A stretch of DNA of 64,000 nucleotides from contig JAWKIL010000001.1 of assembly GCA_041394285.1 (NCBI GenBank), positions 682,001 through 746,000 on the forward strand. Direction: 5' to 3'. The stretch comes from CADEDH01 sp041394285 (GTDB taxonomy: Bacteria > Actinomycetota > Acidimicrobiia > Acidimicrobiales > SZUA-35). Below the pieces are notes generated by a model. It was not told where the DNA came from, ran no database searches, and saw nothing but the letters and a program-made list of their open reading frames with translations. Both the position numbers and the translations under genes were made by a program. Numbering within the stretch: the first letter of the stretch is position 1; every line of letters starts with the position of its first letter. Below are positions 47,647-56,571 of this stretch, one piece after another.

Positions 47647-48457
47647 CGTTGCTTCGCTCCTCGGTGAAGTTCGGGACGCCGTTCCGGAGGGTGACCGAAA
47701 CGGCGACCTCGCTGCCCCGTCGGGTGAACACGACCTTGACCAGATCGGCCCGGTTCGTGTCCACGGTGTGTGACCAACCGCCGGCGTCGCTCACCGACAC
47801 CAGGCTGAGCCGGTTGCCGTCGGTGACCGACACCGTGAGCGCTCCGGCGCCGGTGACGGTGTGGTCGTAACTGATGGTCTGGGGGGCCCGGGTTGTCGTG
47901 GTGGTGGGCCGGGCCGTGGTGGTGGTGGGCCGGGCGGTGGTCGTGGTGGTGGGCCGGGCGGTCGTGGCGGTGGTGGGCCGGGCCGTGGTAACGGTGGCCG
48001 CGGTGGTCGGGGCCTGGGTGTTGGTGGGCCGGGACGTGACGGTGATCGGCTGGCTGGTGGCCGTGCTGGCCGCCGCGGTGCTGGCCGCCGCCGAACTGGG
48101 GGCCGCCGTGCCCGGGGCGGCGACGGAGGGGCTGGAGCCGGTGCCGGCAGCCACCGGCGGCCCCGGGACGGCGCCGGTGCCGGCTTCGGGCGTATTCCCA
48201 GCCAGGGCGGGGTCGGTGGCGGTGGGATCGACCGCCGGCACCGTGGTGACGGCGCCCGGGTCGACGGCGGCCGGGGCCGTGTCGTTCAGGGCCTGCAGCC
48301 CGGCTTCGGTGGAGGTGGGGACGGCCGCCGTGTCCACATCGGTGCCGTCGCCCCCGGCCTGGCCCAGCGACATCACGCCCAGGTTCAGGCCGGCGGCGGC
48401 GAGGATGGTGGCCACGATGAGGCCGGTGCTCTGTACTGCGCCAGGTAGTGGGGTCAC
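47639..48457 (-). CDS. Membrane-anchored Thr/Ala-rich protein with small C-terminal domain
   Basis: This 272-residue protein starts at a GTG after AGGAG. A span or uncleaved signal (about 7-30) is followed by a long Thr/Ala/Pro linker with TTARPTT repeats (to about 195) and a C-terminal beta-rich domain of about 75 residues ending RSNDD. That domain resembles the end of the probable anti-sigma protein encoded next (48540-49544): both show VxV, LVxV, a central F and NG before an acidic ending. It may bind the same ligand outside the cell. Family not recognised. Confidence 0.65.
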   Translation of the reverse strand: MTPLPGAVQSTGLIVATILAAAGLNLGVMSLGQAGGDGTDVDTAAVPTSTEAGLQALNDTAPAAVDPGAVTTVPAVDPTATDPALAGNTPEAGTGAVPGPPVAAGTGSSPSVAAPGTAAPSSAAASTAAASTATSQPITVTSRPTNTQAPTTAATVTTARPTTATTARPTTTTTARPTTTTARPTTTTTRAPQTISYDHTVTGAGALTVSVTDGNRLSLVSVSDAGGWSHTVDTNRADLVKVVFTRRGSEVAVSVTLRNGVPNFTEERSNDD

Positions 48458-48539
48458 GGTGCTCCTTCCGTGAGGGCAGACGCCGCCCAAGGGGGGGTTG
48501 GTTTGGCTCGGGCGGGAAGAATCACCCAGCGAGATGGGA

Positions 48540-49544
48540 TCAATCGTCGTCGGAGTCGACGATCGAGGTCACCACGTTCCCGTTGTGCACGGTGGCCACC
48601 AGGTTGTGCTTGTCCTTGCCCTGGAGGAACGTGATCTCGAGCTTCTCGGGGCCGCTGTTGTGGACCTGGGAGGTCACGCCCGGGTTGTTGTGCACGGCCA
48701 CCAGCCTGATCTCGCTGCCGCGGACGGTGACGTCGATGACAGAGATGTCACGAACGGTGACGGTCGTGGTGGAGGTGGCGCTGGTTGCCCGGGTGGTCGT
48801 CGTGGCGGCGCGCGTGGTGGAGGTGCTCGGCCGGGTGGTCGTGGTGGTCTTGAGCGTCGGGCTGTTGGCGGGGGCGACGGTGGTGGGGGACGAGGTGGTC
48901 GGCGCCGGGATGCTGATCGACGACGCGGCCGAACCGCCGTTCACCGGTACCGACGATCCCGCCACCGATCCCGGAGCGCCGGTGGGGGGCAGGCTCGTCT
49001 CGTCGGGGAGCGGCGTGTCGGCGGCGATACCGGAATCGGGCGGGGCCCCGTTGTCTGCCCCCTCCGGGCCCGGCATGCCCGTCGTGCCGTCCGACGCTGT
49101 CGCCGACGGGTTCTCGAGCGTGCTGGTGGCCTCGCCGACGCCCATCATCGGCGGCTGGGAATCGGACGTGGCCATGTCGCCGCCGTCGGCCGCCTGCACC
49201 ACCGAGCTGTCGTCGGGCATGAACCGGTCCGCCCCCTGGACGCCCACCGCGGCGATCGCCGCCACCAGCACCGAAGTGGCCAGGGCCCGGGTGGCGTGCC
49301 GCCGCCGGCGGGCCCGGGTCATGCGCGGCTGCATCTCGTCCCAGCGGTCGAACGCCTCGTGGCGCAGCGGAACCAGGGTGGCCAGCCGCTGGCGGACCCG
49401 GCCGTCGAGCTCGGCATCGGCCCACAACGCATCGTCGTCGGCCAGCCAGTAGCCCTCGTCGGACTCGTCGTGGTGGTCGAGCCAGCCGTCGTCGGGCCAG
49501 CCGTCGTCGTCCGGGTCGGTGTGTGGTCCCTTGTCAATGCCCAT
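48540..49544 (-). CDS. Probable membrane anti-sigma factor with external Thr-rich linker and domain
   Basis: This 334-residue protein has an acidic N-terminal cytoplasmic part (about 1-80; DDDGWPDDGW, ELDGRVRQRLATLVPLRHEA), one span (about 84-103) and an external part with a Thr-rich linker (TTTTTRPSTSTTRAATTTT, about 230-250). The C-terminal domain is DISVIDVTVRGSEIRLVAV to SIVDSDDD. It overlaps the ECF sigma gene by 11 bases, the usual arrangement for a cognate anti-sigma factor. No zinc-binding HxxxCxxC motif is present, so the call rests on topology and gene order. Confidence 0.65.
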   Translation of the reverse strand: MGIDKGPHTDPDDDGWPDDGWLDHHDESDEGYWLADDDALWADAELDGRVRQRLATLVPLRHEAFDRWDEMQPRMTRARRRRHATRALATSVLVAAIAAVGVQGADRFMPDDSSVVQAADGGDMATSDSQPPMMGVGEATSTLENPSATASDGTTGMPGPEGADNGAPPDSGIAADTPLPDETSLPPTGAPGSVAGSSVPVNGGSAASSISIPAPTTSSPTTVAPANSPTLKTTTTTRPSTSTTRAATTTTRATSATSTTTVTVRDISVIDVTVRGSEIRLVAVHNNPGVTSQVHNSGPEKLEITFLQGKDKHNLVATVHNGNVVTSIVDSDDD

Positions 49545-50148
49545 GGTGGTGCCCCTCCGCGTCCATGGCCTGGCGCAGCGACCGCCGCGCCTGATTCAGA
49601 TGGAATTTGACCGCCCCCACCGAGATGCCGAGGTCGTCGGCGATGTCGGCGATGGGAAGGTCGTCGATGTAGAACAGTGCAGCGGCGCTGCGCTGTTGCG
49701 GCGGCAGGCCGGCCAGGAGGTCGAGGAGGCGCAGCTCGCCGGCCACTCCTGGAGCGTGGTCGTGCTCCGGCGCCGGCCGGTCGAGCGACTCCCGCCGGCG
49801 GCGACGCTGGCTCGACCGGTGGGCGTCGCGGCCCTGGTTGATGGCCACCCGCCGCACCCAACCCACCGGGTTGTCGTACCGGCGCACCTTGCGCCACCGG
49901 GTGGAGGCTTTGATGAACGCTTCCTGAACGCAGTCCTGAGCCGTCTCCCGGCTGCCCGTGATCAGCGTCAACGAGCGGACGAGCTGGTCGTAGTGGGCGT
50001 GGAAGAACGCTTCGAACTCAGGCTCGGGAAAGGTCACTTGCTGCTCGGTTCGCTCGCCGCCCCAGCCATGCTGACCGACCGCTGTGACCGCCGGGCCCGG
50101 CTCCGGGGAGGTCGGCAACGTGTCTCGGAGCGCCGCAGGCATGGTCAC
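49534..50148 (-). CDS. ECF sigma factor (SigE/SigM-like, SigE family)
   Basis: This 204-residue protein has sigma2 (about 45-110; FFHAHYDQLVRSLTLITGSR, AQDCVQEAFIKASTRW, NPVGWVRRVAINQGRD) and sigma4 (about 140-195; LLAGLPPQQRSAAALFYID and DLGISVGAVKFHLNQARRSL), the compact ECF layout. It would direct transcription of its own cluster, including the Thr-rich membrane proteins. The GTG at 50148 and an ATG at 50142 are both possible starts; the first 40 residues are poorly conserved in type and the true start could be later. Confidence 0.92.
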   Translation of the reverse strand: MTMPAALRDTLPTSPEPGPAVTAVGQHGWGGERTEQQVTFPEPEFEAFFHAHYDQLVRSLTLITGSRETAQDCVQEAFIKASTRWRKVRRYDNPVGWVRRVAINQGRDAHRSSQRRRRRESLDRPAPEHDHAPGVAGELRLLDLLAGLPPQQRSAAALFYIDDLPIADIADDLGISVGAVKFHLNQARRSLRQAMDAEGHHHGH

Positions 50149-50162
50149 GGCACGCCGCCGAC

Positions 50163-50168
50163 ACCTTA
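50163..50168 (-). promoter_or_regulatory. -10 candidate for the ECF sigma operon
   Basis: TAAGGT on the minus strand lies 14 bases before the annotated GTG. If used, the transcript would have a very short leader, or translation would start further in. It is preceded by GGTCGACC (a palindrome) and no clear -35 box. Confidence 0.3.
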
Positions 50169-50304
50169 GGAGGTTTGGTCGACCGAGGAAAAGGACTCAT
50201 GTCACAGCGGCCTCCGGCCGGGCCCGGGGCCGTCTGTCCTGGCCGGCGCGCGACCCGTCGTGGTAGACCAGAGAGCAGAACGAACGGACGAAAGGGGGCC
50301 CGTC

Positions 50305-51285
50305 GTGGACTACACGATCGGCGTGGGCACGGTGGGTGCCGGCCTGTGGGTCAGCTACAACTCGGGGGGCAAGTTCCGCCACATCTACCGGGGCGTGGAG
50401 GCGGAGTGCAACTGCCGGGCGCTGGCCGTGAGCCCCCACACCCCGGGGGTGATCCTGGCCGCCCAGGACCAGGTGGGGGTGATCCGCTCCGAAGACAACG
50501 GCGGCACCTGGGAGCGGATCGGCAACCAGATCGACTCCGACATCTGGTCGCTGGCGTTCGACCCCCACGACGATCAGCGCATCTACGTGGGCACGCGGCC
50601 CGGCGTGTGGTGCTCCAGCGACGGCGGCGCGTCGTTCCAGCCGCTGGACACGAGCATCTCGGCCGAGTGCCCGATCGGGGTGTCGCGCACCACCAACATC
50701 GTCGTCGATCCGGTGGATCCGGACACCGTGTGGGCCTCGGTGGAGGTCAACGGCCTGCACGTGAGCCACGACCGGGGCGCAACGTGGACGGCGCTGCCGG
50801 CGCTGGGCCAGAGCGAGTTCTACGACGACGTGCACGGCTTCGCCATCCGCCAGACCACGGCCGGCACCCAGCTCCTGGCCACCTCGCCGTTCGGGTTCGC
50901 CCGCTCGAACGACCAGGGCCAGACGTGGGACTGGCACGAGTTCGCCGGCTTCCCCGGCTCCAAGATGGAGTACGCCTACTGCCGGGCCGTCCGCGAGCCG
51001 TGGGACGACGGCACCCTGATCGTCTGCGCCGGCGACTACATCCCGGGCCAGACCGGGGCCATCGAGGTGTCCCGCGACGCCGGCGACACCTGGGAGCGGG
51101 CCGACCTCCCGGTCACCCCGAACTCCACCATGTACTGGCAGGCCCACCATCCCGATCTGCCCGGCGTGGCCCTGGCCAGCTCGGTGTTCGGCCAGATCTA
51201 CGTCACCGAGGATCACGCCCAGAGCTGGCGCAAGATAGACCGGGAGTTCGGCGAGATCCGCGCCCTGTCGCTCACACCGGGCTGA
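50305..51285 (+). CDS. Asp-box (BNR/sortilin-like) beta-propeller protein
   Basis: This 326-residue soluble protein contains six Asp-box motifs: SEDNGGTWERI, SSDGGASFQPL, SHDRGATWTAL, SNDQGQTWDWH, SRDAGDTWERA and TEDHAQSWRKI, each closing a propeller blade. Asp-box propellers include glycosidases, photosystem assembly factors and ligand-binding proteins; no catalytic set is evident. There is no signal peptide. The GTG at 50305 follows AAAGGGGG; a GTG at 50260 would add a charged segment. It starts the run of catabolic genes to 54232. Confidence 0.8.
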   Translation: MDYTIGVGTVGAGLWVSYNSGGKFRHIYRGVEAECNCRALAVSPHTPGVILAAQDQVGVIRSEDNGGTWERIGNQIDSDIWSLAFDPHDDQRIYVGTRPGVWCSSDGGASFQPLDTSISAECPIGVSRTTNIVVDPVDPDTVWASVEVNGLHVSHDRGATWTALPALGQSEFYDDVHGFAIRQTTAGTQLLATSPFGFARSNDQGQTWDWHEFAGFPGSKMEYAYCRAVREPWDDGTLIVCAGDYIPGQTGAIEVSRDAGDTWERADLPVTPNSTMYWQAHHPDLPGVALASSVFGQIYVTEDHAQSWRKIDREFGEIRALSLTPG

Positions 51286-51295
51286 TACTGGCTCC

Positions 51296-52357
51296 ATGGC
51301 CGAGGTTCAGCTGCTGGGGATGACCCACTACCCGCCCTTCGCCGGGCGGGACGAGTTCATGAGCGGCATCCACCACCGGATGCTGGCCGATCCCGACGTA
51401 CCGGCCGAGGCCAAGGATCCGGCCAACTGGCCGGCCGAGCAGCGGGCGGAGTGGGGCGACGACGGGGGCCGGGCCTCGGCCCCGGTCCACCGGGCGGCGC
51501 TCATCGCCGGGTTCGACCGGGTGCGGGCGGCGCTGGAGGCGTTCGACCCCGACGTGGTGATCGTCTTCGGTGACGACCAGTACGAGAACTTCACCGAAGA
51601 CCTGATCCCGGCGTACTCCGTGCTGGCCTACCCCGATCGCACGGTGTACCCCTACCGGACCAGGATCGGCAGGGCCGTGCCCAGCTACTGGGCTGACGAG
51701 CCGGAGGATCACGCGGTCACGATCAAGGGCCGGCCCGACGTGGCCCGCCACCTCGCCGGGGCCCTGCTCGACCGGGGCTTCGACATCGCCTATGCCTACC
51801 GGCCCCTGCACGACGAGCAGCTGGCCCATGCCTTCCTCAACACCGTGCTGTTCCTCGACCATCGCCGCACCGGGTTCCCCTGGCCCATGGTCCCCCTGCC
51901 GATCAACTGCTACGGCTCCAAGGTGATCGCCGCCCAGGGCGGCTGGAAGCCGTTCGGCGAGGCGCTGGAGCTGGACCCGCCGTCGCCGGCGCCATGGCGG
52001 CTCATGGACCTGGGCGGGGCCACGGCCCGGGCCCTGGCCGACAGCCCGTGGCGGGTGTCGATCATCGCCTCGTCGTCGTGGTCCCACGCCTTCCTGGTGG
52101 ACCATCAGTGGCGGCTGCGGCCCGACACCGCGGCCGACCGGACCCTGTACGAGGCCATGGTGGCCGGCGACTACGACACCTGGGCCAAGACCGGCACCGA
52201 GGCCGTGGTGCACGCCGGCCAGCAGGAGGTGCTCAACTGGTTCGCCCTGCTCGGAGCGGCCCGGGAGCTCGGCGCCTCCCTGCGATGGAGCGAGTTCGTC
52301 GAGACCTGGATCTTCAACTCCAACAAGGTCTTCGCCGAATGGGAGCCGGCCCGGTGA
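51296..52357 (+). CDS. LigB-type extradiol ring-cleavage dioxygenase
   Basis: This 353-residue protein resembles class III extradiol dioxygenases: GMTHYPPFAG (candidate iron His about 11), FDPDVVIVFGDDQYENFTED (about 83-102), FPWPMVPLPINCYG and ASSSWSHAFLVDHQW (His). LigB-like enzymes open catecholic or related rings with Fe(II) and O2. The substrate is not evident. It lies 10 bases after the propeller gene and overlaps the SDR gene by four bases, suggesting a pathway with it and the amidohydrolase. Confidence 0.85.
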   Translation: MAEVQLLGMTHYPPFAGRDEFMSGIHHRMLADPDVPAEAKDPANWPAEQRAEWGDDGGRASAPVHRAALIAGFDRVRAALEAFDPDVVIVFGDDQYENFTEDLIPAYSVLAYPDRTVYPYRTRIGRAVPSYWADEPEDHAVTIKGRPDVARHLAGALLDRGFDIAYAYRPLHDEQLAHAFLNTVLFLDHRRTGFPWPMVPLPINCYGSKVIAAQGGWKPFGEALELDPPSPAPWRLMDLGGATARALADSPWRVSIIASSSWSHAFLVDHQWRLRPDTAADRTLYEAMVAGDYDTWAKTGTEAVVHAGQQEVLNWFALLGAARELGASLRWSEFVETWIFNSNKVFAEWEPAR

Positions 52358-53220
52358 CCGATGCGGCACCGGGCGCCGGCTTCCTGGCCGGCGCCCTCGC
52401 CGGCAAGGTGGCCCTGGTCACCGGTACCAGCCCGAACATCGGCGGTGTGCTGGCCTCGGGCCTGGCCGCCGCCGGGGCCCGGGTGGCCTGCAACGACGTG
52501 ATCGAGGCCACGGCGCTCGACCGGGTGGCCCGGATCGAGGCGGCCGGCGGCGAAGCCCTGGCCGTCCCCTTCGACGTGACCGAGGCCGACGGGGTGCAGG
52601 CCGGGGTGGCGGCCGTGCTGGAGCGCTGGGACCGGATCGACGTGCTGGTGAACTGCGCCGTCCGGTTCGACACGACGGGCATCCTCGACATGCCGGTGGA
52701 GCGCTTCCGGCGGCAGATCGACATCATCCTGGGCGGTGCCTTCCTCGTCACCCAGGCGGTGGCCCGCTCGATGGTGGAGCGCGGCATCGGCGGCTCGATC
52801 ATCAACATCCTGTCCACCGCGGCATGGCAAGGGCAGGCCGGCAACGTCGGCTACTCCACCGGCAAGAGCGGGCTGATCAACTTCACCCGATCGGTGGCCA
52901 TGGAGCTCGCTCCCCACGGCATCCGGGTCAACGGGTTCACCCCCACCGCCACCATGCCCGACGAGCCGGAGCTGGCCGACCGGTTCCGCACCGCCGTGGC
53001 CCGGGCCACCGAGGCCGGCTCGATGGCGTTCGAGAACCTGAACCCGTGGCCCCGCCTGCCCACCCCGTCAGACTACGTGGCCCCGGTGGTCTTCCTGGCC
53101 TCCGACGCTTCCACCCTGATGACGGGGTCGAACCTGACGATCGATGGCGGCGCCCTGGCCAAGTACTGGCCCCAGATCCCGGCCCGCCCGGCAGCCGCCT
53201 CCAACGGCGACGGTGCCTGA
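52354..53220 (+). CDS. SDR family NAD(P)-dependent oxidoreductase
   Basis: This 288-residue Rossmann protein has a modified cofactor loop TGTSPNIGGVLASGL (about 23-37), VLVNCAV in place of NNAG, and the catalytic ILSTAAW...YSTGKSG (Tyr-x-x-x-Lys, about 168-172), then DGGALAKYW near the end. SDR enzymes oxidise alcohols or reduce ketones. The GTG overlaps the dioxygenase stop (GTGA). The NNAG change to NCAV is notable, but the active-site Tyr and Lys remain. Confidence 0.9.
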   Translation: MTDAAPGAGFLAGALAGKVALVTGTSPNIGGVLASGLAAAGARVACNDVIEATALDRVARIEAAGGEALAVPFDVTEADGVQAGVAAVLERWDRIDVLVNCAVRFDTTGILDMPVERFRRQIDIILGGAFLVTQAVARSMVERGIGGSIINILSTAAWQGQAGNVGYSTGKSGLINFTRSVAMELAPHGIRVNGFTPTATMPDEPELADRFRTAVARATEAGSMAFENLNPWPRLPTPSDYVAPVVFLASDASTLMTGSNLTIDGGALAKYWPQIPARPAAASNGDGA

Positions 53221-53227
53221 GCCGGCC

Positions 53228-54232
53228 GTGCCCCTCACCGTCGACATCCACGCCCACGTCTTCCCCCGGGGCCTGCCCGATCTGGCCGCCGTCACCGGCG
53301 ACGGCCGCTGGCCCAGCCTCGTGGCCGACGACGGCGACCCCCGCCTGATGTGCGGCGGCACGGTGTTCCGCAAGGTCGGCCCGGCCTGCTACGACCTCGA
53401 GCACCGCCTGGGCGAGCTCGACGCCGACGGGATCGACCGTCAGGTGATCTCGCCCGTGCCGATCACCCTGGTCGACTGGGCCCCGCCGGCCGACGCCGCC
53501 CGGTTCCTGGCCGCCCAGAACGACGCCCTGGCCGACTTCGCCCACCGCTCCGGTGGGCGGTTCCTGGCCCTGGGGGCACTGCCCCTGCAGGACACCGACC
53601 TGGCCCTGGCCGAGCTGGCCCGGGTGCGGGGCGAGCTGGGCATGGCCGGGGTCGAGATCACGGCCATGGTCGACGGCCGGGAGCTCGACCACCCCTCGCT
53701 CGACCCGTTCTGGGAGGCGGCGGCGGCCGACGCCACCCCGGTCTTCATCCACCCCGCCCACCAGGAGCTGGCCATCCGCCGCCAGGGCCAGCCCTACGAG
53801 TTCGGGCTGGGCATGCTGACCGACACCGCGCTGGCGGCGTCGGCCCTGGTGTTCGGTGGGGTGCTCGACCGTCACCCGAACCTGCGGATCGCCCTGTCCC
53901 ACGGCTGCGGCTCCTACCCCTGGGTCCACCCCCGCCTGCGCTACATGGCGACCCGGGCCCCCGGCGCCCCCACCGCCCGGCATCTCGACGAGCTGGTGCG
54001 CCGGCTGTGGGCCGACTGCCTGGTCTTCGACCCGGCCCACCTGGGCCTCCTGGTCCAGCGGTTCGGGGCCGACCATCTGCTGTACGGCACCGATCACCCG
54101 TTCCTGCCCGAGCGCTTCGCCGGCCCCCGGGCCGTGATCGAGGAAGCCATCGCCGCCGGTCTCGGAGTGGACGAGGGGGCCCTGGGGGCCAACGCCCTCC
54201 GCTTCCTCGGGGTCGACGCCGGGCGAATTTAG
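53228..54232 (+). CDS. ACMSD-like amidohydrolase
   Basis: This 334-residue TIM-barrel hydrolase begins PLTVDIHAHVFPRG with the HxH metal motif, then shows PVFIHPAHQE (His), LSHGCGSYPWVHPRL (His) and LLYGTDHPFLPERF (catalytic Asp). The set matches aminocarboxymuconate-semialdehyde decarboxylase-like enzymes, which decarboxylate or hydrolyse ring-cleavage products using Zn or Mn. GTG at 53228 is preferred; a GTG at 53213 overlapping the SDR stop by eight bases is possible. Position after a dioxygenase and SDR supports a ring-degradation role. Confidence 0.87.
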   Translation: MPLTVDIHAHVFPRGLPDLAAVTGDGRWPSLVADDGDPRLMCGGTVFRKVGPACYDLEHRLGELDADGIDRQVISPVPITLVDWAPPADAARFLAAQNDALADFAHRSGGRFLALGALPLQDTDLALAELARVRGELGMAGVEITAMVDGRELDHPSLDPFWEAAAADATPVFIHPAHQELAIRRQGQPYEFGLGMLTDTALAASALVFGGVLDRHPNLRIALSHGCGSYPWVHPRLRYMATRAPGAPTARHLDELVRRLWADCLVFDPAHLGLLVQRFGADHLLYGTDHPFLPERFAGPRAVIEEAIAAGLGVDEGALGANALRFLGVDAGRI

Positions 54233-54270
54233 AGCTTGAAGCACCGTTTTGGTGGCGACGGCTCCTAACA

Positions 54271-55278
54271 ATGGTGCCCGTGCTTCTCGCCGCCGACTCC
54301 GCCCGTTCCGATCTCGTGGACCTCGACGTCCCCCTGTGGGACTGGGGGGTGCTGGCCGCTGCCATCGTCGGCCTGTTGGCCATCGACCTGTGGCGCCACC
54401 GCGAAGCCCATGCCCCGAGCCCCCGCGAGGCCCTCATCGAGTCGGTGGTGTGGGTCACCTGCGGCCTCACGTTCGCCGGGTTCGTCGCCGTCCAGTTCGG
54501 CAGCGCGGCGTTCGGCGAGTACCTGAGCGGCTACCTCATCGAGAAATCGCTCAGCGTCGACAACGTGTTCGTGTGGTCGATGTTGTTCTCGACGCTGGCC
54601 ATCCCCCTCAAGTACCAGCACCGGGTGCTGTTCTGGGGCATCTTCGGGGCGCTGGTGCTGCGGGGCCTGTTCATCGGGGTCGGCAGCGCCCTGATCTCCC
54701 GCTTCGCCTGGCTGCTGGTGGCGTTCGGGGTGTTCCTCGTGTTCACCGGGGTGCGGATCGTCCGCCACCGCGACGACGAAGGCGACGTGGAAGCCACCCG
54801 GGGCGTGGGCCTGCTGGGCCGGATCATGCCGGTGTCGGCCGAGCTCGACGGCCAGAAGTTCTTCACCCGCATCGGGGGGAAGCGGGCCGCCACCCCGCTG
54901 CTGGCCGCCCTGTTCGTGGTGGAGCTGACCGACGTGATCTTCGCCGTCGACTCGGTGCCGGCCATCCTCGCCGTCTCCAACGAGCCCTACCTCGTGTTCG
55001 CCTCGAATGCCTTCGCCATCCTCGGCCTCCGGGCCATGTACTTCCTGCTGGCCAACGCCAAGGAGCGCTTCCACTTCCTGTCCCACGCCCTGGGCGCCAT
55101 CCTGGTGTTCGTGGGGGTCAAGATGATGGCGTCGTACTGGTACCACCTCGACACCTACCTGTCGCTGGCCATCATCCTGAGCCTGCTCACGGCGGCCATC
55201 GTGGCCAGCGTCGTCCGCAACCGGGGACAGGACCCGGCGCTCGAGGGCGTGCTCGGCCACGACGGCCACCGCCACTGA
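54271..55278 (+). CDS. TerC/Alx family membrane protein
   Basis: This 335-residue protein has about nine spans and two family signatures: EKSLSVDNVFVWSMLF (about 91-106) and VELTDVIFAVDSVPAILAVS (about 220-239), whose acidic residues are proposed to bind metal. TerC/Alx proteins are linked to tellurite resistance and to manganese export. The ATG at 54271 precedes VPVLLAADS. The gap upstream is only 38 bases, too short for a full yybP-ykoY riboswitch. It is convergent with the rRNA methyltransferase gene. Confidence 0.92.
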   Translation: MVPVLLAADSARSDLVDLDVPLWDWGVLAAAIVGLLAIDLWRHREAHAPSPREALIESVVWVTCGLTFAGFVAVQFGSAAFGEYLSGYLIEKSLSVDNVFVWSMLFSTLAIPLKYQHRVLFWGIFGALVLRGLFIGVGSALISRFAWLLVAFGVFLVFTGVRIVRHRDDEGDVEATRGVGLLGRIMPVSAELDGQKFFTRIGGKRAATPLLAALFVVELTDVIFAVDSVPAILAVSNEPYLVFASNAFAILGLRAMYFLLANAKERFHFLSHALGAILVFVGVKMMASYWYHLDTYLSLAIILSLLTAAIVASVVRNRGQDPALEGVLGHDGHRH

Positions 55279-55305
55279 GATCCCGGCGGCCGGGTGCCCC
55301 GCCGG

Positions 55306-56571
55306 TCAGCCGACGCGGGCGAACAGCGTCTTGAGGTAGGCCCCCTGGCGGAACCCGACCGGGTGGTCCTCGGCGTGGCCGGTGCGCTCGATCTCCACGA
55401 GGGGCCGGCCGGAGCCCACCGCCGCCCGGTGCACGGCGTCGAACAGGTCGTCGGCCGGGACCCGGCTGGAGCACGACGACTGCACGAGCACCCCGCCTTC
55501 GTCCAGGAGGGGCAGGGCCAGGGTGGTGAGGCGACGATAGGCGCCCAGGGCGCGGGCCACGTCGGCCTGCTTGGAGGCGAACGACGGGGGGTCGACCACC
55601 ACCAGGTCGTAGCGGGCGCCGGCCGCACCGAGATCGGCCAGGACCTCGAAGGCGTCACCCACGGCGGCGGTGGCCCGGCAGGTGGCCACGGCCGCCCGGT
55701 CGTGGTTGCGGGCGAGGTTGGCCGCCACCTCGGCCACGGCGTGGGGGCTGGCGTCGACGCTGTGCACGGTGGCCGCTCCGCCGGCGGCGGCGTGCACGGT
55801 GAAGCCCCCGGTGCAGGAGAACACGTCGAGCACCCGGCCCCCGCCGGCCAGGGCGCCCACCCGGGCCCGGTTGTCGCGCTGGTCGAGGAAGTGGCCCGTC
55901 TTCTGGCCCCGCACCACGTCGGCGGCGAAGCGCAATCCGTTCTCGCGGAACTCGACCAGCCCCGCCGGCTGCTCGCCCGCCACCATCCCACCGTCGGCGA
56001 TGCCGGCCGCCGCCAGCCCGGCCCGGGCCTGCCGTCCCGATCGCAACACCACGCCGTGCCACGCCTCACCGTCGCCCGGCAGGGCCGCGGCCTGGGCCTG
56101 GAGGGCATCGAGCACGGCGGGGAGGTGCGGGGCCCAGGCTGCGGTGTCGAGCCGGACCACCCAGGTCCGGTCGTACCGGTCGATCACCAGCCCGGGTAGG
56201 CCGTCGTTCTCGCCGTGGACGCAGCGGTAGGCCGTGGTGACGCCCTGCGCCGCCAATTCGGCCAGTCCCGCCCGGCGGGCGAAGGCGGCGCCGAGCTGCT
56301 CGTGCCAGAAGGCCTGGTCGATCGGGCGGGGCCGACCCCGGTGGAGCACCCGGACCCGGATGGGGGAGGCCGGGTCCCACAGCCCGATGGCCAGGAAGCG
56401 GCGCTTGTCGTCGAACAGCACGGCCAGGTCGCCCGGCGCGCCGTCGTGGCTGGTGCCGGTCACCGAGGCGTCGAACACCCAGGGGTGGCCTCCCCGTACC
56501 TGGCGCTGAGCGTCCCGGGTGAGGCGCACCGACACCCGGCGCCCGTCCCGTGCACTGGCCCCAGCCGTCAT
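55306..56571 (-). CDS. RlmI-like class I rRNA methyltransferase with PUA domain
   Basis: This 421-residue protein has an N-terminal PUA-like domain (about 10-75; VRGGHPWVFDASV), a linker domain with YRCVHGENDGLPGLVIDRY and a Rossmann methyltransferase with motif I VLDVFSCTGGFTVHAA (about 248), acidic VHSVDASPHAV, motif IV LVVVDPPSFAS and a QSSCSSRV segment. This is the layout of RlmI/YccW, which methylates cytosine in 23S rRNA. The ATG at 56571 overlaps the ABC permease stop by four bases, an odd partner that may just reflect packing. Confidence 0.9.
   Translation of the reverse strand: MTAGASARDGRRVSVRLTRDAQRQVRGGHPWVFDASVTGTSHDGAPGDLAVLFDDKRRFLAIGLWDPASPIRVRVLHRGRPRPIDQAFWHEQLGAAFARRAGLAELAAQGVTTAYRCVHGENDGLPGLVIDRYDRTWVVRLDTAAWAPHLPAVLDALQAQAAALPGDGEAWHGVVLRSGRQARAGLAAAGIADGGMVAGEQPAGLVEFRENGLRFAADVVRGQKTGHFLDQRDNRARVGALAGGGRVLDVFSCTGGFTVHAAAGGAATVHSVDASPHAVAEVAANLARNHDRAAVATCRATAAVGDAFEVLADLGAAGARYDLVVVDPPSFASKQADVARALGAYRRLTTLALPLLDEGGVLVQSSCSSRVPADDLFDAVHRAAVGSGRPLVEIERTGHAEDHPVGFRQGAYLKTLFARVG

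Noticed and set aside
54233..54270. yybP-ykoY manganese riboswitch before terC
   Set aside because: Only 38 bases separate the genes, too short for the aptamer.
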